Shown: positions 11,276-21,465 of the stretch, one piece after another | Layout: the number at the start of each line of letters is the position of its first letter | How positions within the stretch are numbered: position 1 is the first letter of the stretch | From: Angiostrongylus vasorum | Lineage: Eukaryota > Nematoda > Chromadorea > Rhabditida > Metastrongylidae | NCBI GenBank assembly: GCA_018806985.1 | Contig: JADANN010000315.1 | Span: forward strand, 186,001-250,000 | Direction: 5' to 3' | DNA: 64,000 nt | Notes under the pieces: generated by a model | Told to the model about the DNA's origin: nothing | What the model saw: only the letters and a program-made list of their open reading frames with translations | The model's database searches: none | Made by a program: the position numbers and the translations under genes

Positions 11276-12874
11276 ATGAGGGAAGAAAACTCTCACAAAC
11301 GACAGGTATGTGTAAAAAATCTGCTTTTCTACAATATAGTGCTAGTTCTACGGTAATGATATTTCACTCCCACGAGTGTCATTTTAGAACAAAGTTCATC
11401 CAGGTGGAAGCCGGAGAGAGCTCCTTTCATTGAACAATATGGACCCCCAAACGAATGCATGGTTTGAACGAAAGGATCGGTATGTCACTTGTAGTGTCAC
11501 TTGTGTAACGAAATATAATTAACTTTTTTCCTTAGTCAAGAGCTAACACGGGGTTGTTACAAACTCTTATGGCTAAAGTTTCGGCGATTTCTCGTTCATC
11601 GTGTCAACGGACGACTGCTTCTACAACGACTTGTAGTGGCCTACCGATGTATAGAGTCAGTGCTGCTATCCTCCCAGACAAGTGCGGTACCCATTTGCCA
11701 GCCCCCGGAGAGGTGGAAGGCTTGTTGGGCCTAGGGGCTCGGGGATCAATCCCACGTGTGTGTTGCAGGGCGCCTCCGACCACTGCGCGACACGCGCCCT
11801 TATAGTGTATATACTTATACAGAAAACAATTTCCGCCTTTTCCTACGGTTTTTGAAGTAGTGCGCAGTTTCTGAGGTGCACCCATGTATGAGTGTTTTGG
11901 AGAGTTCGTTAAACATGACCAAACGATAGATACTCTAGATGACCGTTTATTTCCTTTCAACGGCTAGTTTGTCGCCGTTCGAAAATAAAAGCAGGCAGCT
12001 CTTCTATTAGTTACGCTTGCTCGGCATTGGAGGTGTCATGTCATAAGGATATGTTCGTTTTGAACACCATACACAAGCGATACCAAACTTGTCTAATGGT
12101 GGCAAATCTTCCTCTGATCCACATGGGCGGCGACTGTGTGGAGTGGTGACGACCTGCGCCAGACTTTGGCTTGGCGGTTAACCTAGGGACTCCAGGAAAC
12201 CCAAATAGCTAAACTAGCAAAACTGAGAAAAAGTGGAGGTTATGCTGGGGCCCGCGCAACCAGTGACGATGGGCCATCCAAGTACTGAAGTATCCTAGTA
12301 CTCTATTCAAGTGTGTTCACCACTCTGAGCTTCCCCTTCTATCGAAAATTCTGTTGAAAGCAAAACTTTCGTAGGACCGGACACCAGTAAAATGAAATCG
12401 TGCTCCAGTTACAGTTGTCTTGTTTACTGTTGTCTACTCTTCGAATATGAGAGTGCACACACTTTTGATTGGTAGCTAAGAGACAACACGATTGAGAGTA
12501 TTCATCATGTTGTTTTTTAGAGAACAATCGTTAGAGGAGAAACGGCTGCTAAGCCTCCTGAAGGACACGCAAGATAGGCTCTTAGCCACGAAGAGAGAAG
12601 TATTTGACTGGAGATGCAAGGCTGAGTGGCTTATGGAGAAGTAAAAATTGATATATCAGATTTAATGACCTAATCTTTACACCTGATTTTATTTAGGGAT
12701 AGATTACGGAAGGAACGCATGAAACAACTAGAACGTGATCAGAAATTGTATAAGAAACATATGGAATCCTTTCTCAAAGAGATGCGAGAGCAAGTAGAAG
12801 AGATGAGGCGTTTCCGTGAAATTCTCAAAGAACTTGGCAGTGCCCACCTCGACCCGAAAATGCCATCTCTCTAA
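11276..12874 (+). CDS. Small coiled-coil protein, five exons, function unknown
   Basis: Exons read as 11276-11305, 11388-11479, 11536-11577, 12521-12640 and 12697-12874; they join in frame to about 153 codons ending in TAA. Introns of 82, 56, 943 and 56 bp have GT-AG ends with nematode-like acceptors (ATTTTAG, CCTTAG, TTTTTTAG, ATTTAG). The C-terminal 95 or so residues are highly charged and helical (EQSLEEKRLLSLLKD, KQLERDQKLYKKHMESF, MREQVEEMRRFREIL), predicting a coiled coil; the protein ends PKMPSL. No signal peptide or membrane segment is seen. A downstream ATG (MDPQTNAWFERKDR) could be the true start. The end of exon 3 is the weakest point, because it uses a GTTTCG donor just before a SINE. 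An AATAAA lies 15 bp after the stop. I do not recognise the family; it may be nematode-restricted. Confidence 0.6.
11620..11806 (-). repeat. SINE family D copy in intron 3 of the coiled-coil gene
   Basis: On the minus strand it reads as a tRNA-like head (box A region GCGCAGTGGTCGGAGGCGCC, box-B-like GGGATTGATCCC), then the core (AAATGGGTACCGCACTTGTC), then the start of the body. The body is truncated next to exon 3. It matches copies at 38540, 39268, 55070 and 55855. Confidence 0.8.
12078..12300 (+). repeat. Repeat family C, 3' part
   Basis: It holds the 3' half of family C: the CTGATCCACATGGGCGGCGA block, GGACTCCAGGAAACCCAAAT, and the conserved end (GCTGGGGCCCGCGCAACCAG). A simple-repeat tail of AAGTA-type words follows. 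It lies inside intron 3 of the coiled-coil gene. Confidence 0.8.
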
Positions 12875-12889
12875 CATTTCCTCCGAAGC

Positions 12890-12895
12890 AATAAA
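12890..12895 (+). other. Poly(A) signal of the coiled-coil gene
   Basis: AATAAA lies 15 bp after the stop codon, the usual nematode spacing range, and supports the gene end. Confidence 0.6.
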
Positions 12896-12899
12896 CATG

Positions 12900-13329
12900 T
12901 TTTACAAACTGCGTTTATCTATTGAGAAATACGAATTCTTATCTGATAAAATATGAAAAAAGTGGAATGAAACATGCATCGAAGACATCTGGTTCGAAAA
13001 AGGCCTTCATGCGAAAAACAACGTCATCGTTCTCCTAAAATGGAAATTACGTGAAACTTGCGACAAAACCACGTATAGCTGGGGGGATGTAAATGAAGCG
13101 ATTGGTCACCATTCTAAGCAACATTTGACTTTATTGGTAAGCTTACGCAAGGTTGTTAAACACTAGTATCTTAAAACTTCGTGCAAGCTGATCCATAAAC
13201 CATGTCACTGGTTATCCACACCGCGGTGAAATAAAGCAAATGTTTAAAAAGTATTTGAACAATGGTTAAAAATTGCATTGAAATCCTGAGTTCTGGACAA
13301 ACAACCCGCAACTACTCCCACTTTTCCTC
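12900..13329. other. Unassigned spacer between the coiled-coil gene and PLE-1
   Basis: No gene or recognised repeat is seen. It may include the 5' untranslated part of PLE-1. Confidence 0.4.
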
Positions 13330-13612
13330 ACTCGGTGATGCAGAGAGTGATCGAGCCCGCTTACGGCGAGAAGTCATAAACCTGCGGAGAAACGAAGTGA
13401 ACCGGAACCGGTACGACGCCTCAATAGTAGAATGAAGGAAACAACTTGAGAAAGTGGTACTATACCATTACAGGGATTATTCGCAAAGTTTTCCACTTTC
13501 TGCGCCGCTGCTTGAAACATCAAATTATTCCTAACTTTATAAAGCGTAGGAAATTATACGAAGTATGCGGCTTACCTTCAGTGTAATATTAACAGCAAGT
13601 TAAGGAAGAAGT

Positions 13613-14757
13613 TTGAAGATCTATCACGGTGCTCAAAAAGGTCAAATCAAAGGACCACCGCTGGTCAAGTTGCAAGTGAAAACCCTGAAACAGATTGTGC
13701 GCCCAAGAACATCCAGACTTAGTGTGCTAGGAAGCATAACGCTTCCAGAAAATGCGCGTTCATTGTTAGAATGGGGTCCGAGTTTCGCGCCTTGTCAACT
13801 CATTTCTAAACCAATCCTGCGTAGGATCACGTGCAGTCTGCATGAACTTCAAGATCAGCTACGTTACAGGGTTAGGCTAGAAAGGTTAGGTAAAGTAGTA
13901 CAAAAGGCTGAACTACCACCAATACCTATTCCCCGAACTTTCTTCAAACAAGAGCCACCAAATAGCGATATTGACGCTATGTTTTGTTTATTTTCGGACG
14001 AAATTCTCCGCATGCTTACTACCAAAAAAGAAAAAATAAGCTCCAACCTCACACACCAACAAAAAATGTGGTATGCGCCAGGTTAGAAAGCTCTTGAATT
14101 CAAAATCTGTTGGACTTTCTATTAGTGGTAAAGGTGGAGAATTTGCAGTTATTCTTAGTCAGTTGGATAATAGAATAACAGAGGAGCATCTCAATGATGT
14201 TTCTCTCTATCCAGCATCCTCTGAAAAGGGATATAAAAATCAATACGGAAAATCAAATCAGGATGGGTCAACACGGCAAAGGCCGCGGGTTTAGAGCCTT
14301 CAGTTATTTATTTCTCGGCTTAAAAACGAACACCCAATTTGCCCTATCCTTCACTTGCTTAATAAGACACATAAGCTCATTTCAACTGATGATATCACAT
14401 CAACGAACTCACCATCATATAAAGTTAGACCTATCATCAGTTGTATAGGCAGGCCAACGCATAGAATAACGTGGTTCCTAAGCCTTATCCTGACCCAGTT
14501 GCTAAAATTCATTCAAACCCATCTACCTAACACCAAAATATTTCTAGACCACCTACGGTGCGCGCAACCAAACAGCACGCATGTAATGGAGTCATTCAAT
14601 GTTACTTCACTTTCTGCCAACGCATCGAATGACTCCGCAATGCAAGCCATTCTCGAGTTGCTGGTAGAGCACGAAAAGAAAACAAAAATGTACGGCCTGT
14701 CGATTGCGCAACTAATGACTCTCTTAAAGCAGTGTCTTAGTTGTTCAATCTCTAGGT
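13613..14757 (+). pseudogene. PLE-1 ORF, N-terminal and early RT part
   Basis: The first open frame (13613-14086) has the PLE pre-RT segment (ARSLLEWGPSFAPCQLISKP) seen again in PLE-2 near 25975. A frame change leads to the LSISGKGGEFAVILSQLDNR segment at about 14115, then another to a frame at 14355-14757. The last frame carries RT motifs up to the variant of the LLKECLNCSIFRWSG segment, where the RTE insertion cuts it. It continues at 18175. Confidence 0.75.
14745..14757. repeat. RTE-1 target-site duplication, left
   Basis: TCAATCTCTAGGT here matches TCAATCTTTAGGT at 18162-18174 (12 of 13). PLE-2 at about 26971 reads through the same site (GATCTTCAGATGGTCTGG), confirming the junction. Confidence 0.85.
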
Positions 14758-14794
14758 CACCTGTATCACCTGTAGTCCCATTGATCGTCGGGTG

Positions 14795-15148
14795 ACTGAA
14801 GCGGGCGCCAGTAAGTCTTCCATTTTTCCCTGTCGCGTGCAAGTGTAGGCCAGTGGGTTCTGATCGCTCTAAGGACTCGTCGAGCATCATATCTTTCTTC
14901 AAGGCTCTTTGTGAAGAACTCTGACCATCGGGTTGGTGGCCTTCCTGCAGTACGTTTGACATGCCGAGGAAAATCCAGTCACCAACGGCTCTTGTCCATC
15001 GGTTGTCATTCATACGCACTACGTGTCCGGCCCACCTTCTCTTCGATTGTTTGGCGTACAGAACGGCATCTTTGATTTTTGATCGTCGACGCAGATCGGA
15101 GCTTCGAATTCCTTCCCTTACTTTTTGTGGATGGGATACTCCTAGCAT
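14795..15148 (-). pseudogene. RTE-1 C-terminal domain remnant
   Basis: The frame reads SDLRRRSKIKDAVLYAKQSK, RRWAGHVVRMNDNRWTRAVG, then, out of frame, the GRP-rich segment near the 3' end. This is the conserved post-RT region of RTE polyproteins. Confidence 0.75.
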
Positions 15149-15480
15149 CGCCCTTTCGACTGCGCGTTCGATAACGCTAAGTGACCTTTCATCCTGCTTA
15201 CACAGCGACCAAGTTTCTCACGCATACGTTAGGGCAGGAAGTACCGTTGAGTCGAAAAGGTGGACATGGAGTCGGGTGTTCCTTGTTCTCTTCACTAAAT
15301 CATCGATGATCTTGAGAGCACCCCAAGCCTCTCGTTTCCTTCTGCTCAGCTTTGGAAACTAGGTCGTTCATCATATTGATTTCCCGACCTACATAGATAT
15401 AACTGGAGCATTCGGAGATATTCGTTCCATTGAACATGAATGGGGCATGCGAAACCAATCCGTTCCTCATGAAACATCGT

Positions 15481-15840
15481 TTATGTGAGATTTAGTTGAA
15501 GACCAATCTTTCCACAGGCTTTATCAAACTCGGTAAGCATACGTTCCGCTTGGCTAATGTTTGGTGTTATAAGGACGATGTCATCAGCAAAGCGAAGATG
15601 GTGTAACTGCCGACCATCGATTTTAACTCCCATATTATCCCATTCCAATGTTCGCATGACGTTCTGGAGGGTGGCGGTAAATAACTTTGGAGAAATGGTA
15701 TCGTCATGCCTAACCCCTCTTTTGAGGTCGACGTTGATATCGCTGTAGAATGGTGATATCTTGGTTGTGAAATTCTTGTACAGCTCACGAAGAATCTTTA
15801 TGTACTGAGTAGGGACTCCTTGACCATACAGGGCTTCCAA
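15481..15840 (-). pseudogene. RTE-1 reverse transcriptase core
   Basis: The 119-residue frame contains the RT blocks GVRHDDTISPKLFTATLQNV and LRFADDIVLITPNISQAERM (catalytic FADD), then the KACGKIGLQLNLT segment. The usual GVRQGD is GVRHDD here, a substitution that would damage the domain. Confidence 0.85.
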
Positions 15841-16042
15841 GACTGCTTCTATCTCGACTGAATCAAAGGCCTTTTGTAAATCGATGTAGGTGGGACAGAG
15901 CGGTCTTTTTGTACTCTAGCGATACTTCAGTGAGCCTTGTTACCGTGTGGATGTGGTCCATCGTACTAAATCCTTTTCGAAACCCTGCTTGCTCACATGG
16001 CTATCCTTCGCCCAGTGTTATGTCAATCCTGTTTAGGATGAC

Positions 16043-16246
16043 TCAAGTGAAAAGTTTGTAGAGGACAGACAGTAAGCAGACTGGAGGATAGTTGCCGATA
16101 TCCTGTAGGCCACCCTTCTTGAGACTTTGCATTCGGACAGCTAACGTGTGAAGAGCCGAGCCAGTGTGTTTACGAGGATTGACGGAAGGTTCTTCAGGTG
16201 TTCTGGTCTTATCCCTGTCCGGACCTGGTGTTGCTCGATTTTTCAC
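16043..16246 (-). pseudogene. RTE-1 N-terminal RT part
   Basis: The segment carries ATPGPD and DIGNYPPVCLLSVLYKLFT, equivalent to the conserved APGPD and NYRPICLLSV blocks at the start of RTE reverse transcriptases. A frameshift separates it from the FADD part. Confidence 0.75.
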
Positions 16247-16887
16247 CGACGAAATGGCATGTCGGATTTCGGATGGGAGAACCGGTGGTACAACATATCC
16301 ATCCTCCTTTATTTCATATTACGGGAGGTGGATGTGGTTATCGAAGAGATCTGAGTAGTGTTCGTGAATGATTTTCTCCGTTTTTCTTCATTGCCATGCT
16401 GGATACTGTAACTGTTCCGTCTGGGCTTCGAAGTGTGATCATCTTGGTCATGTAATTGGCGAAGCTCCGGTGAGCTTTGCAAATGCTTTTCCTAGCTCTC
16501 TACAGCTTCGAGCATTGTTGCTGCTCTTCGCTCTTTAAGATCTTCTTTTATCGCCTGTCTGCATTGTTTCCCATGTTCGGACGTTAGTTCACGGTTGCCT
16601 GCAGCTCGTGCGATTCCACGCTGGCGCATCAGCTAGAGTGTTTCTAGAGACAAACGTCTCTTGGTGACTTTCGAACTCTCAGCTTTCATAGCGCTAACGT
16701 GAAGATGTTGAATGAGCCGATCGAACTATTAGCCGATGTTATCGACAACGACATCTTCCCAACTGCCGACTAATGAATTCAATAAGTCCCAGTTTGCGGT
16801 GGTTCTGGGACTTCGGTTTCTGAATTTAGCGGCTTTGTCTCCTTTGCGCGAGAAATAGAATTTTGCGTGGAGGAGACGGTGGTCTGA

Positions 16888-17613
16888 TCACGTGTAGAAT
16901 TTTGGGACAACAGCGACATCGGTTAGGCAAAACCTTCTATTTACTATGATGTTGTCTATTTCGTTATGGTACTCTCCATTGGGAGACTCCCACGTCCAGC
17001 GCTGAGGGTAAGGCTTTTGGAATTGTGAGTTACCATGGATTGTCTTGGTCGCCAAGATGAACTCAGACAGCGGCTCACCGTGTTCGTTCCATTCTAATCC
17101 ATGGGTCCCAATGTGATGTTCTTCAGACGTTCTTTCTTGGTCCAGTCTTGGCGTTGAAATCTCCAATGATGACCTTGAAGAATGTGTGGTCTTCTCTGTA
17201 GAACTTCTCCAAGTCCATTTAGAATGCTTCGGCTTCTTCTTCGTCATAGTTTGATGTCGGCGCGTAAACGACGAAGATTGTCAAAGCCGGAATCCACATC
17301 TTTTTAGTCGTAAACATCCGATTCGGGTTGTAAGTTGTTCGAATGAATCGATGTTCATGGAGAAACTCGTGTTGACGAGAACGCCGACGCCGCCAACTCC
17401 TCTACTGTCGCATATTAAGAGGAACAGTTCTTCTCCGGTGTCAGAGACGGCGTTGAAAGGCTGGCGTCTTCTCGTCTCTGCCAGGCCGATGACGTCGTAC
17501 TTTATCCTTCTTGCTTGCACGAGCAAGTCTTCTATCGAGGACTCGGATGCAACTGTACGTGCATTGTAGGTACAGTCGTCACCATAGTTCTTTGAAATCC
17601 AGGCTGCTTCCAT
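16888..17613 (-). pseudogene. RTE-1 APE-type endonuclease, broken
   Basis: The N-terminal piece (17613-17281) has CTYNARTV and DVIGLAETRRR, placing the catalytic Asn and Glu of the APE-like nuclease. A second piece in another frame (17247-16888) has EEHHIGTHG, the [20 protein letters not shown] segment and VVPKFYT. The middle is frameshifted, so no active nuclease can be made. Confidence 0.8.
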
Positions 17614-18161
17614 TGGCCCTAAGATTTTAGCAGCCTCTTCGTACTCGTCCTACCCAACGCTGCGAAATTGGGAACTCTTTCAGGGTCGGGAGAATGAGGC
17701 CCGTTTTTTTTTACTTTGTTTAGCATTTTTGATACCCTCGTGTAGCTTGCTGGGCTCTGAACGTGGGCCTGGGTATACTCACGGGTAACCTGCCAAGTTC
17801 TCCCAGAGTGGACGTGGAGCTTATTTGTTGGAGGCGACTCCTAACCGCCTCCCGATATACTTCCTTATACTTCCCTGTCACTTGATTGAAGGCTTTTGTC
17901 CAAATTGACTCCTAGAATACAATCTGCATATACTAGAACGCACCCACACACGCGTGCATGAATACGCTCCGTAAATGCAGAAAGTATGTGCCAAATCGGC
18001 GCAGCGGAAACAGGGAGTCCATCCCCTCCTTCCACCTGCGTCTCAGGGAAGCAAATGTTGCTTTTGGTCCGCGATTAACCCCCCTATCCGCCACCTAGGG
18101 ACGCGCCACGTAGCGTCGCGACTAACCGGCTCGAGATCCCTCATATGAGGGAGATCCGTGG

Positions 18162-18174
18162 TCAATCTTTAGGT
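18162..18174. repeat. RTE-1 target-site duplication, right
   Basis: TCAATCTTTAGGT; see the left copy at 14745-14757. The PLE reading frame resumes immediately after. Confidence 0.85.
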
Positions 18175-18729
18175 GGTCTGGAAAATATTTTACACAAATC
18201 AGAGGGTTGGCCATGGGACAGCGTTTAGCACAAAGCCTTGCCATCGCTTTCATGTATAAGCTCGAAGCTCCAGTTCTCGATCACCGATCCTTACTCTACT
18301 GTCGATACATAGACGATTGCTTCATCGTCTGTTCCACACAAGAACAGATGGATGAGTGCTTTGAATTGTTAAACCGACAGTCAGAGTATATAAAATTTAC
18401 ACGAGGAAAACCAACCGAAAACTGGCTTCCATTCTTAAACATCCAAACAAAGCTCTCAGAAAGTGGCTGTATAACAAAATGGTATCGTAAGCTAAGTAGT
18501 AAGAACATATTAGTTCACTACCCCTCCTCTCATCCTTCACACATGAAAAAAGCATTCATCAAAAAACATGTACCGTACGGCCAAAAAATGTGTGTGCAGG
18601 AGAAGAAGAAAGGAAGGAATCGCAAAAACTTGGCACGAAAAATAGCCATTTCCAATGGTTACGAAGTAGAAGCCACTCGGGTTAGACAAAAGCGTAGGGT
18701 AGTTCCCAAAATAATGTTTCGTACATAAG
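18175..18729 (+). pseudogene. PLE-1 reverse transcriptase, catalytic half
   Basis: It continues the ORF cut at 14757. RLAQSLAIAFMYKLEAPVL leads to LLYCRYIDDCFIVCSTQEQM (YIDD at 18306-18317), then PTENWLPFLNIQTKLS, TKWYRKLSSKNILVHYPSSH and the linker LARKIAISNGYE. The frame ends at a TAA at 18729, before the nuclease region, which lies in another frame. Confidence 0.85.
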
Positions 18730-18887
18730 TAAGATCCCTTTGAAGCTACCCTTCATATCAAATGAAGTAAGTTACGCCATTAAGAAATGCTTGAGAAAAA
18801 AGTGGTCTTGAAAATTATATAACGATTATTGACATCCAACCCAGTACCCTACGCCGTCAGCTAGTTCGCAACCGTCTCTATGATCGT

Positions 18888-19277
18888 TTGTGCAACTCAC
18901 AAAACTGTATGATCTGTCCTAACGGGAGAGACGGGGATTGCATGAGTTCAGGTATAATATACTTGATCTCATCTAACGCATGCGGTGAGGAATATGATGG
19001 GGAAACGGGTAGACCACTTTGTGTCCGCATGGGGGAACATCTGGATGGGAAAGCTAGAATTCCTCAGAGCACTCCTCTGGGTACGCATGGGGCACGGGGG
19101 CACAGCGGCGATGATTTTGAAGTGACTGTGCGGGTCCTGGCGCAGGAGTCGAAAACATCAACACGCAAAACCCTTGAGGCGTTTTGCATAAATTTCAAAA
19201 ATCCAAACATGAACCGCAAAGACGAATGCCTCACTATCACACGTGACCTGGCGCCCTATTTCGAAATGGTATTTTGA
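18888..19277 (+). pseudogene. PLE-1 GIY-YIG endonuclease domain
   Basis: The 129-residue frame has the cysteine motif NCMICPNGRDGDC, the GIIYLIS strand and EEYDGETGRPLCVRMGEHL. The latter is the YIG segment with I replaced by D, relative to EYIGERGR in the copy at 29540. It ends with KTLEAFCINFKNPNMNRKDE. In PLEs this nuclease cuts the target DNA to start reverse transcription. The frame is open but detached from the RT frame. Confidence 0.85.
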
Positions 19278-19486
19278 CCCGGGGCGTGTCGTGCTCGCGA
19301 CCCCCACGCGTGGGTCAGTCCCACTCGTAACACCACGGTGAGTAGCCTTTCTGTTCAATATGGCGTAGAACTACACTTGAGCGTAGCATCCTAACAAACC
19401 ATCTATTTAAAAGTTCGATCTTCATTAATACTTTAACCTCTTTTCCCACCGAATAATTAAACTATTCTAATACAAAAATACGTCCA

Positions 19487-19522
19487 GGCTCTGAGGAAGG
19501 CGAAATCGCCGAAACGTCAGCC
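19487..19522 (+). ncRNA. Hammerhead-ribozyme-like motif, intact core
   Basis: Reading 5' to 3': GGCT (stem I), CTGAGGA (fits CUGANGA), A plus GGCG-AAAT-CGCC (stem II with tetraloop), GAAA, C-GTC, then AGCC (stem I partner, exact complement of GGCT). Stem III would be only A-U and C-G with no loop, so cleavage would need a dimer, as I recall for short type I hammerheads of PLEs. Predicted cleavage is after C19518. The extra A before stem II is a deviation. Activity is inferred, not shown. Confidence 0.65.
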
Positions 19523-19523
19523 A

Positions 19524-19566
19524 TCGACCAACAACACCAACAACAACGACAACGACAACGAAAACC
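19524..19566 (+). repeat. CAACAA/CAACGA repeat after the ribozyme motif
   Basis: A run of CAACAACA and CAACGACAACG units starts right after the hammerhead-like motif. The same arrangement follows the motifs at 10616 and 36118, so it is part of the PLE tail, not a random microsatellite. Confidence 0.75.
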
Positions 19567-19672
19567 TATACCAACCTCGCATCAGCTAAAGAAGATCAGT
19601 TTATAAGATCATATAAATAAACATACCAACTATCTATGCCGAGGTTTATAAAAAGTCGGTCTTTTGAGTTGC

Positions 19673-21335
19673 ATTTAATAAGTTTCGCAACGACTGTCGT
19701 CGGTCAGAGGTCGCTTTTTTGCCCTGTGAATAGGTAACATGTGCACGATAGTACAGCTGACTGATATAGACACAAACACTGAGCTCGCCTTCGACTGGCT
19801 TAGGCATTGGTCGTAGATCCAGTTGAGTCCATACTTTGTCTTTTATGTGTAATTGTTCAACGAACGGACCTAGACTATTACAGGACAACGTACATGAATG
19901 ATAAATGAATAAACATGATGTGTCCTTTGCTCGTGAGTTCAAACCTAATGCATCAAGGAGTCCGACAGGGAGAGTTCTAATATGGAATGTGAAGGCAAAC
20001 GCAGCGAATGTTGTGAACACGTCCTTCGGACCGCAGAACAAGTGATTTTTTTTACATTGCCTTCACACTTTTTTTTAAAGAGCGGTGCAAGCTGTACATG
20101 GCCAAATAGAGTTATTTTTTAGTTGCTCAGAAGCACATCCTTCTGCAGCATGAGAAGAATGTTCTCCGATTTCAAATATAAAAATTTACTCAATAGCTTA
20201 TGGCAAATGACGGAAGCTTAGTTACACAAAAATTGTGATTGGTAATAAAATCCTCGCTATTGGTTTCACATGTGAACCGAAAATAAAATGAAAATGGAGA
20301 TGGTGATGCAATGGAGTTTTTACCCTTAAAAAACTAACTAGGAGAACTGAGTGGCCCGCCTTCACTGGTTGCGAGGGCACCAGCAGAATCTCGATGTTTT
20401 GCTGGCTTAGCAACTGTGGTTCCCTGGAATCCTGTGGTCGGACTAGCCAAAGTTTGCCTCGGGTCTTCACCACCACAAGCAGTCGCCGCTCTGGTAATCA
20501 GAGTGAGATTTGCCACCATGCGACTAGTTTGATACCAGGGCGGTGGTGGGTCCTGGTATGGTTTATTTTTGGCTGGGATTCGTGATGGAAATGCAGGACT
20601 CCCCTCTCAGCAGGGTCGCCATCCTGGGCGCAAATCTCCCTGCTGTACATCGAAGTCGGACACTCAGGAACACCCCCAACCAAGATAAGGTGATAAACCG
20701 TGGGAGCACCCTTAAGAAACATTTTAGACAATTTGGGTTCCTGGAATGTAAAGATTTAAATATCGTTGCGAAATACCAGATTTTCGTGTTTTCATGCATG
20801 TAATTATTTCTGACTCATTCAACATGCTGTAAATTCCTACCCATCACTCCACTCGAAGAAAGAGACAATGAATGAGTAGTCCTCTGTGCAGGCAACTAAT
20901 TTCAACTTTTTAATGTTACACAATATTGGTCACAACGATGGAAAGATGTGTTGCCTTTTGTTGTTGTAGTCAGCTAGCTGGATGGCTATTCGAGCAAAAG
21001 ATTATGACAGTTTCGAAATATCTAAGCTGTCATCTTGGTCTCACCACAGTTTTTCTAACGATCGTACAGAGGATTCCCATCTTGCATTGAATACTTCTTA
21101 CAGTGCTCTGTCGACATGGGTGGCACAGAATCCCGCGCAGCGGGCTCACAAGCTCACTAGCCTTGAATCAGCTGGGATCGACAGTGGCAACAGTTCTGTC
21201 TGCGAAGCACTGATTTGACACATAGGTACAGTTTTCGCTTAAACAAGCGATGCATCCAATAGCCCCTAACGATGCTTGGTGAAGCGGAATGCATGCAGTG
21301 TCAATTGTTAAATGCTCACCCAAATCCAGATTCGC
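19673..21335. repeat. Dispersed repeat E, copy 1
   Basis: The sequence from about 19673 to 21335 reappears at 36769-38150 with high similarity in the first 600 bp (for example CGCAACGACTGTCGTCGGTC and GAACGGACCTAGACTATTAC) and lower similarity later. This copy holds a full family C element (20338-20692); the other has only its 5' end. The minus-strand open frame 19646-20041 is shared but shows no known domain. The last 60 bp resemble the 3' part of SINE D. Identity of the element is unknown. Confidence 0.8.
20338..20692 (-). repeat. Repeat family C copy
   Basis: Near full-length, minus orientation: the GTGGCCCGCCTTCACTGGTT end at left, the internal GATTTGCCACCATGCGACTA block, and the GATAAACCGTGGGAGCACCC start at right. 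The AAGTA tail is not clear. Confidence 0.85.
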
Positions 21336-21354
21336 CATGTCCGCATGGTGTGGA

Positions 21355-21465
21355 GGTGAACGGGTTTCTCCCCGGAAAGGACAATAGCGCGTTCGTTCCC
21401 CACTGTAGACACCTGCGGTCTGGAGTTTTGCAAATATCTCAGCATTTTCGTGGTCTTCTCAAATT
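21355..21465 (+). repeat. SINE family B fragment
   Basis: It keeps GAACGGGTTTCTCCCCGGAA, GCGCGTTCGTTCCCCACTG and GGAGTTTTGCAAATATCTCA, the downstream half of family B. Confidence 0.7.

Larger units (their letters stand above)
14758..18161 (-). mobile_element. RTE-1: near full-length RTE-clade LINE (3.4 kb)
   Basis: It is flanked by 13-bp near-identical TSDs inside PLE-1, so its length (3404 bp) is directly defined and fits a complete RTE element. On the minus strand: a 5' leader (18161 to about 17640), an APE-type endonuclease, RT with FADD, a C-terminal domain (RRWAGHVVRMNDNRWTRAVG) and a very short 3' end with GTGATACAGGTGA repeats. Several stops and frameshifts break the ORF. RTE elements insert by target-primed reverse transcription. 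A 5'-truncated sister copy lies at 40793-41927. Confidence 0.9.
13330..19670 (+). mobile_element. PLE-1: Penelope-like retroelement, split by an RTE LINE
   Basis: Excluding the 3.4-kb insert, this is the most complete PLE here, about 2.9 kb. Order: an N-terminal region starting near 13340 (LRREVINLRRNEVNRNRY); the region before RT with frame breaks near 14070-14340; RT (KVRPIISCIGRPTHRITWF near 14420, YIDD at 18306-18317, WLPFLNIQ); a linker; a zinc-like CMICPNGRDGDC motif; a GIY-YIG nuclease; and a 3' tail with hammerhead-like motif, CAACGA repeat and about 150 bp more. PLEs prime reverse transcription with the GIY-YIG nuclease. Frame breaks make this copy non-autonomous. The family resembles the nematode PLE group I know as Nematis; the name rests on memory. 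Confidence 0.85.

Noticed and set aside
12078..12300. Helitron end, because family C has a GGGCCCG...CGGGCC hairpin near its terminus
   Set aside because: There is no CTRR end and no A/T insertion site; TSDs of 9 and 11 bp and the simple-repeat tail fit retrotransposition instead.
14513..15148. 211-codon minus-strand open frame treated as a gene
   Set aside because: It is the RTE-1 C-terminal region read through the 3' end into the PLE, not a cellular gene.
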